This document shows, in pieces, positions 10,035 through 18,314 of a stretch of 64,000 bases of DNA (position 1 is the first letter of the stretch; each line of letters opens with the position of its first letter). The notes under the pieces were generated by a model that did no database searches, had not been told where the DNA came from, and saw only the letters and a program-made list of their open reading frames with translations. The position numbers and the translations under genes are program-made. Origin of the DNA: Candidatus Rokuibacteriota bacterium (GTDB lineage Bacteria; Methylomirabilota; Methylomirabilia; Rokubacteriales; CSP1-6); NCBI GenBank assembly GCA_003220495.1, contig QHSP01000022.1, forward strand, positions 124,001 to 188,000, in the 5' to 3' direction.

Positions 10035-11354
10035 ATGTCGGTCGCGGGGAGCTCGATCGGCGAAGCCTTCGTCTCGATCGCCGGTCGCGACCGGGTCCGT
10101 GACGACTTTGAGGCTCTCGCGGCCGCGACCGTCGACGGTCTCCGCCCGCGCTGGGTCGTGCGACCGGCCTCGATCGAGCAGCTGAGCCGGGTACTGGCGC
10201 TGGCCTGCGATGGTCGACTCGGCGTGATCCCGCGCGGAGCGGGGAGCTCGCTGGAGCTCGGCAACCCGCCGGCACGCGTCGACGTCGTGCTCGAGCTCGC
10301 CGAGCTGGATCAGGTGATCGAGTACAACCCGGACGACCTCACCATCACGGTGCAGGCGGGAATCTCGGCCGGCGCGCTCGCCTCGTTGCTCGCGCCGCGC
10401 CGACAGTGGCTGGCGCTCGACCCTCCCGGCATCGCGGCGCGAACCGTGGGCGGCATCGTCGCGACCAACGCGAGCGGTCCGCGCCGCATGCGATATGGCG
10501 CCTCGCGCGATTTGCTACTCGGGGTGCGCTTCGTCCAGGCCGACGGTGTGGTGACCTGGGGCGGGTCGAAGGTCGTGAAGTCGGTCAGCGGATATGACGT
10601 GCCGAAGCTGATGGTCGGAGCGCTCGGCACGCTCGGTGTCCTCGCCGAGGTCACGCTCCGACTCCACCCCCTCCCGGAAGCCGAGCGCTCCTGGCTCGTT
10701 CTCTTCGAGAACGCCCGAGCGGCGCAGGTGCTCGTCGAGCGCGTCCTCGATTCACCGCTCCAGCCGAGCCGGCTTGAGCTCTTCAACGAACGCGCGCTCA
10801 GGCTCGTCTCCGCCGAGTATGGCGGGGTCGGTGTGGCAGTCTCGATCGGGAGCGTCGCCGAGGCGGTGCGCGAGCAGGGCGAGCGTCTGACCGTGATCGC
10901 GGGGTCGAGCGCCGGGCGTCTCGTTGCGCTGTCGGAGGCATTCTGGAGCCAGGCGGAGTCCGCGATGGCGCCGCCGCAGGGCGCCACGGTGCTGCACGTC
11001 GCCACACTCTCCGACCGGCTCGCGGGAACGATCGGCGCGGTCGAGGACGCCTTTCGGACGGTGGCCCCTCGAGCCGACGTCCGGCTGAGCGGCTGCGCGG
11101 CGCTCGGGACGCTGCGTGTCCTCGTGAGTGACGCAGGGGTTGGCGAGACCGCCGCGGTGACGACGCGGCTGCGGGCGCTGGTGGGCGAGGTCGGGGGCAG
11201 CGTCGTCGTCGCTCGCGGCTCGGTCGAGCTCCGGAGGTCCATCGACCCATGGGGGCCCGTGGAGCCATGCGCCTTCGCGCTGATGCGCTCCCTGCGGGAC
11301 GAGTTCGATCCCGGACGCGTGCTGAATCCCGGTCGCTACGTCGGGGGTCTCTGA
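10035..11354 (+). CDS. glcE: Glycolate oxidase FAD-binding subunit GlcE
   Basis: A 439-residue partner flavoprotein with the same PCMH fold: IPRGAGSSLELGNPP, the DDLTITVQAGISAGAL strand, and VGGIVATNASGPRRMRYG. It then carries a weakly conserved C-terminal domain ending in RDEFDPGRVLNPGRY, as in GlcE. It is paralogous to GlcD but more divergent, with no clear GDGNLHP-type histidine segment, as expected for the accessory subunit. Its TGA overlaps glcF's ATG (11352-11356). In Escherichia coli all three Glc subunits are needed for activity. Confidence 0.9.
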   Translation: MSVAGSSIGEAFVSIAGRDRVRDDFEALAAATVDGLRPRWVVRPASIEQLSRVLALACDGRLGVIPRGAGSSLELGNPPARVDVVLELAELDQVIEYNPDDLTITVQAGISAGALASLLAPRRQWLALDPPGIAARTVGGIVATNASGPRRMRYGASRDLLLGVRFVQADGVVTWGGSKVVKSVSGYDVPKLMVGALGTLGVLAEVTLRLHPLPEAERSWLVLFENARAAQVLVERVLDSPLQPSRLELFNERALRLVSAEYGGVGVAVSIGSVAEAVREQGERLTVIAGSSAGRLVALSEAFWSQAESAMAPPQGATVLHVATLSDRLAGTIGAVEDAFRTVAPRADVRLSGCAALGTLRVLVSDAGVGETAAVTTRLRALVGEVGGSVVVARGSVELRRSIDPWGPVEPCAFALMRSLRDEFDPGRVLNPGRYVGGL

Positions 11355-12601
11355 TGGCCTTCGTGCCCGGGTCCGCCGCGCCGGACATCGACGAGATCAG
11401 GAAGTGCGTGCACTGCGGAATCTGTCTCCCGCAATGCCCGACCTATCGCGTGCTCGGCGAGGAGATGGACTCGCCGCGCGGCCGCATCTATCTGATGCGG
11501 GCGGCCGCCGAGGGCCGGGTGGGCCTGACCGAGACGTTTCAGCGCCACATCGATCTCTGCCTCGGCTGCCGGGCATGCGAGACCGCGTGCCCGTCGGGCG
11601 TCCGGTTCGGGTCGCTCCTCGAAGCGACGCGCGCCCAGCTTCGGCGCAGCCGATCGCCCGCGAGGCGGCGGCTCCTGGAGGCCTTCGTGTTCTCGGTCTT
11701 CCCGGAACCGGTGCGGCTCGGCCTCGTCCTCGCGGCGTTCAAGCTCTACAAGCGCTCTGGGCTTCGCGCGCTCGGGCGCGCGAGCGGCGCGCTGCGCAGG
11801 CTTCCGAGCCTCGCGGCGATGGAGGCGCTCCTCGACGACGTTCCTGCGGCCATACCGATGCCCGAGGTCGTGCCCGCGTGCGGGCGCCTCGCCGGACGAG
11901 TCGGGCTCCTCACGGGCTGCGTCCAGCGCCACCTCTATCCGCACGTGAACCGGGACACCGCGCGTCTCCTCTCGCTCGCCGGCTTCGAGGTCGTGATCCC
12001 GCGCGGGCAGGGGTGCTGCGGCGCGCTCGAGCTTCACGCCGGACGGCCCGAGGCCCATGCCGCTCGCGCCCGGGCGCTCGCTCCGGCGTTTCCCGCGGAT
12101 CTGGACTTCATCGTCACCAACGCGGCGGGCTGCGGCGCGGCGATGAAGGAATACGGTCACCGGATCCCGGAGCTCGCGCCCTTCGCAGGGCGGGTCCGCG
12201 ACGTCACGGAGGTCCTGGCCGGAGCCGACCTGCGGCTGGGCCCGCTCGACCTGACGGTGACCTATCACGACGCCTGCCACCTGGTGCACGGCCAGCGCGT
12301 CCGGCACGAGCCCCGCCAGCTGCTCGGCCGGATTCCCGGGCTTCGCCTCGTCGAGCTCGGCGACAGCGAGCTCTGCTGCGGCAGCGCCGGCGTCTACAAT
12401 CTCCTCGAGCCCGAAATGGCGCGCGAGCTCCTGGACGAGAAGCTCGCGCGAATCGCCGAGACCGGGGCGCGGGTGGTGGCGGCGGCGAACCCGGGCTGTC
12501 TCCTCCAGATCGCCTGGGGGTGCCGCGAGCGTGGTCTGGACGTGGCGATCGTTCATCCCGTAGAGTTGCTGGCGAGAGCCGCCGATGCGTATCAGGATTA
12601 A
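11354..12601 (+). CDS. glcF: Glycolate oxidase iron-sulfur subunit GlcF
   Basis: A 415-residue Fe-S subunit. Two ferredoxin-type clusters occur near the N-terminus (CVHCGICLPQCP at 18-29 and CLGCRACETACP about 50 residues later). Two CCG domains follow, with GCCGALELHAG and CCGSAGVYN, which bind further Fe-S or haem groups in HdrB/GlcF proteins. I start it at ATG 11354, coupled to glcE; the frame is open upstream but that part overlaps glcE. It moves electrons from the GlcDE flavins toward the respiratory chain. The 3' end overlaps the cupin gene by 17 nt. Confidence 0.93.
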   Translation: MAFVPGSAAPDIDEIRKCVHCGICLPQCPTYRVLGEEMDSPRGRIYLMRAAAEGRVGLTETFQRHIDLCLGCRACETACPSGVRFGSLLEATRAQLRRSRSPARRRLLEAFVFSVFPEPVRLGLVLAAFKLYKRSGLRALGRASGALRRLPSLAAMEALLDDVPAAIPMPEVVPACGRLAGRVGLLTGCVQRHLYPHVNRDTARLLSLAGFEVVIPRGQGCCGALELHAGRPEAHAARARALAPAFPADLDFIVTNAAGCGAAMKEYGHRIPELAPFAGRVRDVTEVLAGADLRLGPLDLTVTYHDACHLVHGQRVRHEPRQLLGRIPGLRLVELGDSELCCGSAGVYNLLEPEMARELLDEKLARIAETGARVVAAANPGCLLQIAWGCRERGLDVAIVHPVELLARAADAYQD

Positions 12602-12908
12602 GGACGTCGCGAAGCTCCAGCCCGACAAGATGGCGAAGATCGCCCTCGCGGCCACGCCCCGCGCGCTGCTCGACCTCTACTGCGTGGCGCCCGGCCAGGA
12701 GCAGAAGCCACACACTCACGGAGACCAGGACAAGTTCTACGTGGTCCTCGAGGGGCGCGGGCGCTTCCGGCTCGGCGCCGCCGAGCATGCCCTGGAGGCC
12801 GGGGACGCGCTGGTCGCGCCCGCCGGTGTCGAGCATGGGCTCGTCAACGACGGCGACTCGCGCCTGCTCGTCGTCGTCCTGGTGACGCCACCGCCGCCCC
12901 ACGCATGA
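12585..12908 (+). CDS. Single-domain cupin protein
   Basis: A 107-residue cupin barrel. Motif 1 is represented by PHTHGDQDKFYVVLEGRGRF (two His and a downstream Glu/Asp as metal ligands) and motif 2 by VAPAGVEHGLVNDG with a third His. It could bind a small carboxylic acid or metal, or act as a minor isomerase. Its location between glcF and lutA with 17-nt and 4-nt overlaps shows co-translation with hydroxyacid-oxidation genes but does not define the reaction. Confidence 0.85.
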   Translation: MRIRIKDVAKLQPDKMAKIALAATPRALLDLYCVAPGQEQKPHTHGDQDKFYVVLEGRGRFRLGAAEHALEAGDALVAPAGVEHGLVNDGDSRLLVVVLVTPPPPHA

Positions 12909-13633
12909 CCGCTCGCCGCGCGTCGCTGATGGTGACCTGCCTCGGCGACCTGTTCTTCCCCGAGGTCGGGGTCTCGATCGTGCGGCTGCTCCGGAAGCTC
13001 GGTGTCGCCGTCGACGTGCCCGCCGACCAGACGTGCTGTGGGCTGCCGCTGTTCAACTCGGGCTATCACGCCGACGCCGCGGCCGTCGCCGGTCGGGCGG
13101 TCGCGCTCTTCAGAGATTCGGAGCACGTCGTCGTGCCCTCGGGATCGTGCGCGTGGATGGTCAAGCACGAGTACCCCGGACTCCTGGCCGACTCGGCGCT
13201 CGCGCGCGAGGCAAGTCAGCTGGCCGCGCGTACCCACGAGTTCTCGCAGTTTCTCGTCCGGGTGCTCGGCGTGACGGATTTCACCGCGGCCGTGCCTGGA
13301 CGCGTGACGTACCACGATTCGTGTCATCTCCTCCGCGGGCTCCACGAGTCTCAGAGCCCGCGGACGCTCCTCGGCAAGCTCAAGGGCGCCGAGCTGGTCC
13401 CGCTGCCGGGCGCCGACGAGTGCTGCGGCTTCGGCGGCTCGTTCGCGGTGCGGCTGCCCGAGGTCTCCTCGCAGATCCTCGCCAAGAAGCTCGCGAACGT
13501 CGAGTCGACCGGCGCCGGCTGTCTCGTCGCGTGCGACGCTGGCTGCCTCATGCAGATGGGCGGCGGGCTCAAGCGCGCGAAGTCGCGGGTGCGGGCGCTC
13601 CACCTCGCCGAGCTGCTGGACGGTGGGCGGTGA
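12905..13633 (+). CDS. lutA: Lactate utilization protein A (CCG-domain Fe-S protein)
   Basis: A 242-residue protein with two CCG domains: QTCCGLPLFNSGYH (about 41-54), then YHDSCHLLRGLHE and DECCGFGGSFAVRLPE in the second half. It matches LutA/YkgE in length and motif order. With LutB and LutC it forms an L-lactate oxidising complex in Bacillus subtilis and relatives; the physiological electron acceptor is uncertain. It overlaps the cupin by ATGA and lutB by GTGA. Confidence 0.93.
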   Translation: MTARRASLMVTCLGDLFFPEVGVSIVRLLRKLGVAVDVPADQTCCGLPLFNSGYHADAAAVAGRAVALFRDSEHVVVPSGSCAWMVKHEYPGLLADSALAREASQLAARTHEFSQFLVRVLGVTDFTAAVPGRVTYHDSCHLLRGLHESQSPRTLLGKLKGAELVPLPGADECCGFGGSFAVRLPEVSSQILAKKLANVESTGAGCLVACDAGCLMQMGGGLKRAKSRVRALHLAELLDGGR

Positions 13634-15048
13634 GCGACGCCGAGCTGGCGACCCCGTTCCGGCAGCGCGCGGACGGCGCGATGAAGGACGCGTTCCTCCA
13701 GGAGGCCCTCACGATCGCGACGACCAAGTTCATCGGCCTCCGCCGCGACGCGTTCGCGGGCTTCCCCGAGGGCGAGGCCCTTCGCGACCAGGCCCGCGCG
13801 ATCAAGGAGGCCACCCTCCAGCACCTCGATCACCACCTCGAGACGTTGATCGGCAACGTCGAGCGGCTCGGCGGCCACGTCCACTACGCGGCGACACCCG
13901 CGGAGGCGCGCTCGATCATCGTCGACATCGCGCGGCGAACGGGCGCGCGGATGGCGGTGAAGTCGAAGTCGATGGCGACCGAGGAGATCCATCTCAACGA
14001 GGCGCTCGAGGCGGCCGGGATCACCCCGGTCGAGACGGACCTCGGCGAGTACATCATCCAGCTCGCCCACGAGCGCCCCTCGCACATCATCGCGCCGGCG
14101 ATCCACAAGACGAAGGGGCAGGTGGCGGAGCTCTTCAGCCGGGAGCTTAAGCGCCCGGCCGAGCCCGATCCCGAAGCGCTGACGCGGATCGCCCGCGGCG
14201 AGCTGCGCGAGAAGTTCCTCCAGGCCGACCTCGGGATCACCGGCGCGAACTTCGCCGTGGCCGACACGGGCACCGTCGTCCTGGTCACCAACGAGGGCAA
14301 CGGGCGAATGGTCACCTCGTTGCCGCGGGTGCACGTGGCGGTGATGGGCGTCGAGAAGGTCGTGCCCTCGTTCACCGACCTCATGGTGTTCCTGGCGATC
14401 CTCGCCAAGAGCGCCACGGGGCAGAAGCTCTCCGTGTACACCTCGATGGTCCAGGGACCGCGCCGTGCGGGCGAGCTCGAGGGCCCCGACGAGTTCCACC
14501 TCGTGCTGCTCGACGGCGGCCGGATCGCTCAGATCGGCGGCCCGCTTCGCGAGGCGCTGTCCTGCCTGCGCTGCGGCGCCTGTCTGAACGTCTGTCCCGT
14601 GTATCGGCAGATCGGCGGCCACGCGTACGGCTACACGTATCCCGGACCGATCGGAATCCTTCTGACGGCCATGCTCGAGGGCGCGCCCGCCGTGAAGGAC
14701 CTCGCCCACGCTTCCTCGCTCTGCGGTGCGTGCGTGGAGGCGTGCCCGGTGCGGATCGACATTCCGCGCATGCTGATCGATCTGCGGCGTGAGGTGGACG
14801 ACAAGAAGATCGCGCCGTGGACCGAGCGCGTCGCCTTCAAGCTCCTGGCGAGGTTGCTCCAGCATCCTCGGCTCTACCGTTTCGCGGCGAAAGCTGGCCG
14901 TATCATGCAGAAGCCTTTCGCGAGCGACGGACGGATCGGCCGGCTGCCGCTCTTCTTCGGTGAGTGGACGCGGACGCGCGACTTACCCCCCGTCGCCTCG
15001 CGTACGTTCCAGGAGCGCTGGGCCTCGGAGAAGGACCTCCAGGCGTGA
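13630..15048 (+). CDS. lutB: Lactate utilization protein B (Fe-S/LUD protein)
   Basis: A 472-residue LutB. The N-terminal LUD domain (about 60-290) includes AVKSKSMATEEIHLNEALEA and ADLGITGANFAVADTGTVVL. The C-terminal ferredoxin portion has CLRCGACLNVCPVY and CGACVEACPVRIDIP for two 4Fe-4S clusters. I start it at GTG 13630, which overlaps lutA's stop as GTGA and gives the family N-terminus; the frame upstream is antisense to nothing but overlaps lutA fully. Together with LutA and LutC it should convert lactate to pyruvate, which KorAB from the same run could take onward. Confidence 0.93.
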   Translation: MSDAELATPFRQRADGAMKDAFLQEALTIATTKFIGLRRDAFAGFPEGEALRDQARAIKEATLQHLDHHLETLIGNVERLGGHVHYAATPAEARSIIVDIARRTGARMAVKSKSMATEEIHLNEALEAAGITPVETDLGEYIIQLAHERPSHIIAPAIHKTKGQVAELFSRELKRPAEPDPEALTRIARGELREKFLQADLGITGANFAVADTGTVVLVTNEGNGRMVTSLPRVHVAVMGVEKVVPSFTDLMVFLAILAKSATGQKLSVYTSMVQGPRRAGELEGPDEFHLVLLDGGRIAQIGGPLREALSCLRCGACLNVCPVYRQIGGHAYGYTYPGPIGILLTAMLEGAPAVKDLAHASSLCGACVEACPVRIDIPRMLIDLRREVDDKKIAPWTERVAFKLLARLLQHPRLYRFAAKAGRIMQKPFASDGRIGRLPLFFGEWTRTRDLPPVASRTFQERWASEKDLQA

Positions 15049-15788
15049 CGACCAGGGCCGAATTCATCAGCAGGATTCGCGAGCAGGTACAGAAGACACC
15101 CGGTCGGTTCTCAGCGGCTTCTGCCAGGCGCCCCCAGCATCCGGCCGCCGAGGCCGACACGATCCGGCGAGAGCTCGCCGAACGCTGGCCGGAAACCCTC
15201 GAAGCGTTCCGCCGTGAGTTCGAGGGCGTGGCCGGCGTGTTCCACAGGGTTGCGACCATCGATATGGTTCCGGCCGTCGTCTCCCGCATCGCGCACGAGC
15301 GCGAGGCGCGCGAGCTGGTGACCTGGCACTCCGCCGCCCTCGGCGCCGACCTGGCGCCGGCCCTCGGCGCGCGCGGCCTCGACGTCCACCCGATGCCCGA
15401 GTCGGAGCCCGGCGGTGTCGCCGAGCGCGAGCGGCTCCGGGCGATCGCCGCCCGAGCCGACCTCGGGCTCACCGGTGTCGATCTCGCGATCGCGGAGACG
15501 GGCACCCTGGTCCTGGTGTCGGGCGCCGGGAGACCGCGGTCGACGTCGTTGCTACCGCCATGCCACATCGCGGTCTTCGACCGGACGGTCCTCGTCGAAT
15601 CGTTGCGCCAGGTCGGCGTCTTGCTCGAGGCCTGGCACGGCGACGGCCGACCGCCCGCGGCTGGCGCCGCCATCAACTTCATCACGGGCCCGAGCCGAAC
15701 GGCCGACATCGAGCTCACGCTCACGCGCGGCGTACACGGACCCAAGGAAGTGCACGCGATCTTCGTGGAGCAGCCCATCCGTGGCTGA
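15045..15788 (+). CDS. lutC: Lactate utilization protein C (LUD domain)
   Basis: A 247-residue LUD-domain protein. The central and C-terminal conserved parts are ARADLGLTGVDLAIAETGTL and INFITGPSRTADIELTLTRG followed by VHGPKEVHAIFVE, the LutC signature. The start is GTG 15045, coupled to lutB by GTGA. It is the third component of the LutABC lactate oxidase. The stop overlaps the next gene by 8 nt. Confidence 0.92.
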   Translation: MTTRAEFISRIREQVQKTPGRFSAASARRPQHPAAEADTIRRELAERWPETLEAFRREFEGVAGVFHRVATIDMVPAVVSRIAHEREARELVTWHSAALGADLAPALGARGLDVHPMPESEPGGVAERERLRAIAARADLGLTGVDLAIAETGTLVLVSGAGRPRSTSLLPPCHIAVFDRTVLVESLRQVGVLLEAWHGDGRPPAAGAAINFITGPSRTADIELTLTRGVHGPKEVHAIFVEQPIRG

Positions 15789-16182
15789 GCGCTACTTCTC
15801 GGTCGCCGAGGTGGAGGCGCTGATCCCAGCGCTCACGCGGCTCATGAAGCACGTGATGTCGGCGAACGCCGAGGCGAGCGAGGCGCGAGAGCGGCTGCAG
15901 GCCGAGCAGCAGCGGATCGCACTGGCCGGCGGAGGCGTCCTCGACCGCAGAGCCTGGCGCGCCGACCGAGACCGCATCGAGCGCCTGACCGCGCAGATGC
16001 AGCAAGGGCTCGGCGAGATCGTCGAGCTCGGCGGCGCGCCCAAGGATCTCGGCCTCGGGCTGGTCGACTTCCTCCATCTTCGTGATGGGCGCGAGGTCAA
16101 CCTCTGCTGGAAATATGGCGAGCGCGAGGTCCGTCACTGGCACGGCCTCGACGAAGGCTACGCCGGGAGAAAGCCACTCTGA
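15781..16182 (+). CDS. DUF2203 family protein
   Basis: A 133-residue protein matching the DUF2203 pattern: ERYFSVAEVEALIPALTRLM at the N-terminus, a long helical middle (about 30-85, probable coiled coil), then VDFLHLRDGREVNLCWKYGE and RHWHGLDEGYAGRKPL. Function is unknown in the family. GTG 15781 overlaps lutC by 8 nt, and the stop overlaps the HAD gene's ATG at 16182. DUF2203 genes are often found near central-metabolism genes, but no role can be assigned from this. Confidence 0.85.
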   Translation: MAERYFSVAEVEALIPALTRLMKHVMSANAEASEARERLQAEQQRIALAGGGVLDRRAWRADRDRIERLTAQMQQGLGEIVELGGAPKDLGLGLVDFLHLRDGREVNLCWKYGEREVRHWHGLDEGYAGRKPL

Positions 16183-16928
16183 TGCCGTACACGGCCGTCC
16201 TGTTCGATCTCTTCGACACCCTGGTCCGCTTCGACCGCGAGCGCATGCCCGAGATCGAGGTCAACGGCAAGACGGTGCGTTCCTCGGCCGGGCTCCTGCA
16301 CGCGATCTTGAAGACTCACGCGCCCGAGGTCGGGCTCGAGCGATGCTACGAGGCGCTGGGCGAGAGCTGGCGGGAGGCCGAGCGCCTTCGCTCGATCGAC
16401 CACCGCGAGGTGCCGGCTGCGGCGCGCTTCACGCACTTTTTCCAGACGCTCGGGCTCGACGAGGCCTCGCTGCCCAGCGGATTCGGTCGATCCTTGATCG
16501 ACGCGCATCGCAACGCGCTCGGACGCGCCGCGCAGTTCCCGCCCCACCACGGACCGCTCCTGCGCCGGCTGGCCGAGCGCTACCGGCTGGCGGTCGTCTC
16601 GAACTTCGACTACACGCCGACGGCCCTCGACATCCTCGAGCGCGCCGGCGTCGTCGAGCTGTTCGACACGATCGTCGTGTCCGACGAGGTCGGCTGGCGC
16701 AAGCCCAGACGTGACATCTTCGACGCGGCCCTCGACCGCCTGCGTGTCCGGGCCGACGAGTCGCTCTTCGTCGGCGACCGCGCCGACATGGACGTGCTGG
16801 GAGCCCAGCAGATCGGCATGGACACGGCGTGGATCAACCGAGACGGCGAGCCGCTACCAGCCGGGATCTCGAGACCGACCTACGAGATCCGCGACCTCGG
16901 CGAGCTGGCGGCGATCCTGAAGCTCTGA
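16182..16928 (+). CDS. HAD-superfamily hydrolase (phosphoglycolate-phosphatase-like)
   Basis: A 248-residue HAD phosphatase. Motif I is LFDLFDTLV (nucleophile and acid Asp 8 and 12 by count), motif II lies in VVSNFDYTP, motif III is the Lys in VGWRKPRRD, and motif IV is FVGDRADMDVLGAQ. A helical cap lies between motifs I and II. Being the last gene of a run containing glcDEF, it might make glycolate from 2-phosphoglycolate, but the substrate is inference; many HAD enzymes share these motifs. A 123-bp gap follows. Confidence 0.87.
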   Translation: MPYTAVLFDLFDTLVRFDRERMPEIEVNGKTVRSSAGLLHAILKTHAPEVGLERCYEALGESWREAERLRSIDHREVPAAARFTHFFQTLGLDEASLPSGFGRSLIDAHRNALGRAAQFPPHHGPLLRRLAERYRLAVVSNFDYTPTALDILERAGVVELFDTIVVSDEVGWRKPRRDIFDAALDRLRVRADESLFVGDRADMDVLGAQQIGMDTAWINRDGEPLPAGISRPTYEIRDLGELAAILKL

Positions 16929-17039
16929 GGCGCCCGCCTGCATCCTAAATGCTGAGGACCAGCGGGAAATCGGGCGTGCGGAGCCGGGTCGCGCCGTTCT
17001 CAGGCCGCCCCCGGAACAAGCCGGCCTCGAGAACCCCGC

Positions 17040-17045
17040 TACAAT
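17040..17045 (+). promoter_or_regulatory. -10 element TACAAT of the thioredoxin reductase-like gene (leaderless arrangement)
   Basis: TACAAT ends exactly 6 nt before ATG 17052. No Shine-Dalgarno-like purine run precedes the ATG, so the mRNA probably begins at the start codon. The remainder of the 16929-17051 gap shows no gene. Confidence 0.55.
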
Positions 17046-17051
17046 AACCAT

Positions 17052-17990
17052 ATGACCACCACACGCAAGATCATCGTCGTCGGATCGGGCCCGGCCGGCT
17101 ACACGGCGGCCATCTATGCGGCCCGCGCCAATCTCGCGCCGCTCATGCTCACGGGCGCGCAACACGGCGGCCAGCTGATGCTGACGACGCTCGTCGAGAA
17201 CTACCCGGGCTTCGTCGAGGGCGTCCAGGGCCCCGAGCTGATGGAGACGATGCAGAAGCAGGCGGCGCACTTCGGCACCGAGATGATCCCCGACGACGTG
17301 ACCGCGGTGGATTTCACCCGGCGGCCGTTCGTCGTGACAACCGACGCGCAGACCTTCGAGTCGCATACCATCGTCATCGCCACCGGCGCCTCGGCGAAGC
17401 TTCTCGGTCTTCCGGCCGAATCGAAGCTGATGGGGCGCGGCATCTCGACCTGCGCGACCTGCGACGGCTTCTTCTTCAAGGACCAGAACATCATGGTCGT
17501 CGGCGGCGGCGACTCTGCGCTCGAGGAGGCGCTCTACCTGTCGCGCCTCGGCCGGCGCGTGGAAGTCGTCCACCGGCGCGACACGCTTCGCGCCTCGAAG
17601 ATCATGCAGGAGCGGGCGTTCAAGAATCCGAAGATCGATTTCATCTGGGACACGGTGGTCCAGGACATCCTCGACGTCGAGCGAGGCAAGGTGACCGCTG
17701 TGCGTCTGGAGAACGTGAAGACGGGAGCCCGTGAAGAGCGGCCCGTCGACGGGCTCTTCGTCGCGATCGGTCACCAGCCGAACACGCAAATCTTCCGCGG
17801 CCAGGTCGAGCTCCTGCCGAACGACTACATCAAGGTCAAGCCGGGGAGCACCGAGACCAGCGTGCCCGGCGTCTTCGCGGCGGGCGACGTCCAGGACTTC
17901 ACGTATCGGCAGGCGGTCACCGCCGCCGGAACCGGCTGCATGGCCGCGCTCGAGGCCGAGCGCTACCTCGAGGCCGCGGAGGCCCGCTAG
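17052..17990 (+). CDS. trxB: Thioredoxin reductase-like flavoprotein
   Basis: A 312-residue low-molecular-weight thioredoxin reductase. It shows FAD-binding GSGPAGYTAA (10-19), the redox-active CATCDG near residues 136-141, the NADPH-binding GGGDSALEEALYL, and C-terminal VPGVFAAGDVQD. Size and motif order are those of canonical TrxB. It is followed by a selenocysteine glutaredoxin and a ferredoxin:thioredoxin reductase catalytic chain, so it is likely part of a disulfide-reduction module. Whether it uses NADPH or ferredoxin as donor cannot be settled by eye. Confidence 0.93.
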   Translation: MTTTRKIIVVGSGPAGYTAAIYAARANLAPLMLTGAQHGGQLMLTTLVENYPGFVEGVQGPELMETMQKQAAHFGTEMIPDDVTAVDFTRRPFVVTTDAQTFESHTIVIATGASAKLLGLPAESKLMGRGISTCATCDGFFFKDQNIMVVGGGDSALEEALYLSRLGRRVEVVHRRDTLRASKIMQERAFKNPKIDFIWDTVVQDILDVERGKVTAVRLENVKTGAREERPVDGLFVAIGHQPNTQIFRGQVELLPNDYIKVKPGSTETSVPGVFAAGDVQDFTYRQAVTAAGTGCMAALEAERYLEAAEAR

Positions 17991-18064
17991 GTGCGCTATG
18001 ATGGCTCATCCGGCGCGATCGGGACGATGACGGTCCCACGACTCTAGATAAGGAGAGCGATCAG

Positions 18065-18301
18065 ATGGCCGTCGCGGTCACTGTCTACAGCAACGTCGGC
18101 TGAGGGCCCTGCCATAAAGCGATGGAGTATCTATCGCAAAAAGGCATCCCGTTCACCGAGCGAAACGTGGGCAAAGATCCCAAGGCGCGCGAGGAGCTGA
18201 TGGCGCTCGGCCTCTTGTCCTTGCCGGTCATCATCATCGGCGACAAGCGGCTCACCGGCTTCAACCCGAACGCGATCGACGCGGCGCTGAACGCGTCGTA
18301 G
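18065..18301 (+). CDS. Selenocysteine-containing glutaredoxin-like protein (TGA at codon 13)
   Basis: A 78-residue thioredoxin-fold protein that is only complete if the TGA at 18101-18103 is read through. The translation begins MAVAVTVYSNVG, then U13-G-P-C16, and continues HKAMEYLSQKGIPFTERNVG with the cis-Pro segment LSLPVIIIGDKRLTGFNP, to TAG at 18299. The TGA replaces the first Cys of a glutaredoxin CxxC active site (U-G-P-C), the expected place for selenocysteine. A hairpin with a GUA loop follows 15 nt after the TGA. AAGGAG lies 8-13 nt before ATG 18065. It is 13 nt upstream of the FTR gene. Sec-glutaredoxins with UxxC are known in Alkaliphilus/Clostridium oremlandii. A nonsense mutation is the alternative, disfavoured by motif position and hairpin. 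Confidence 0.88.
18119..18137 (+). promoter_or_regulatory. Bacterial SECIS hairpin of the glutaredoxin-like gene
   Basis: GCGATGGA (18119-18126) pairs with TCTATCGC (18130-18137): 8 bp with one G-U, loop GUA (18127-18129). The apical loop starts 23 nt after the UGA and begins with G, within the 16-37-nt window and G-in-first-two-loop-bases rule used for bacterial SECIS elements. It would recruit SelB with Sec-tRNA. Confidence 0.8.
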
Positions 18302-18314
18302 TCGAGGAGGCCGC

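Noticed and set aside
18065-18301. Reading this glutaredoxin-like gene as a nonsense-mutated pseudogene
   Set aside because: The TGA is at the catalytic Cys position, everything else is intact, an RBS is present and a SECIS-like hairpin follows at the right distance.
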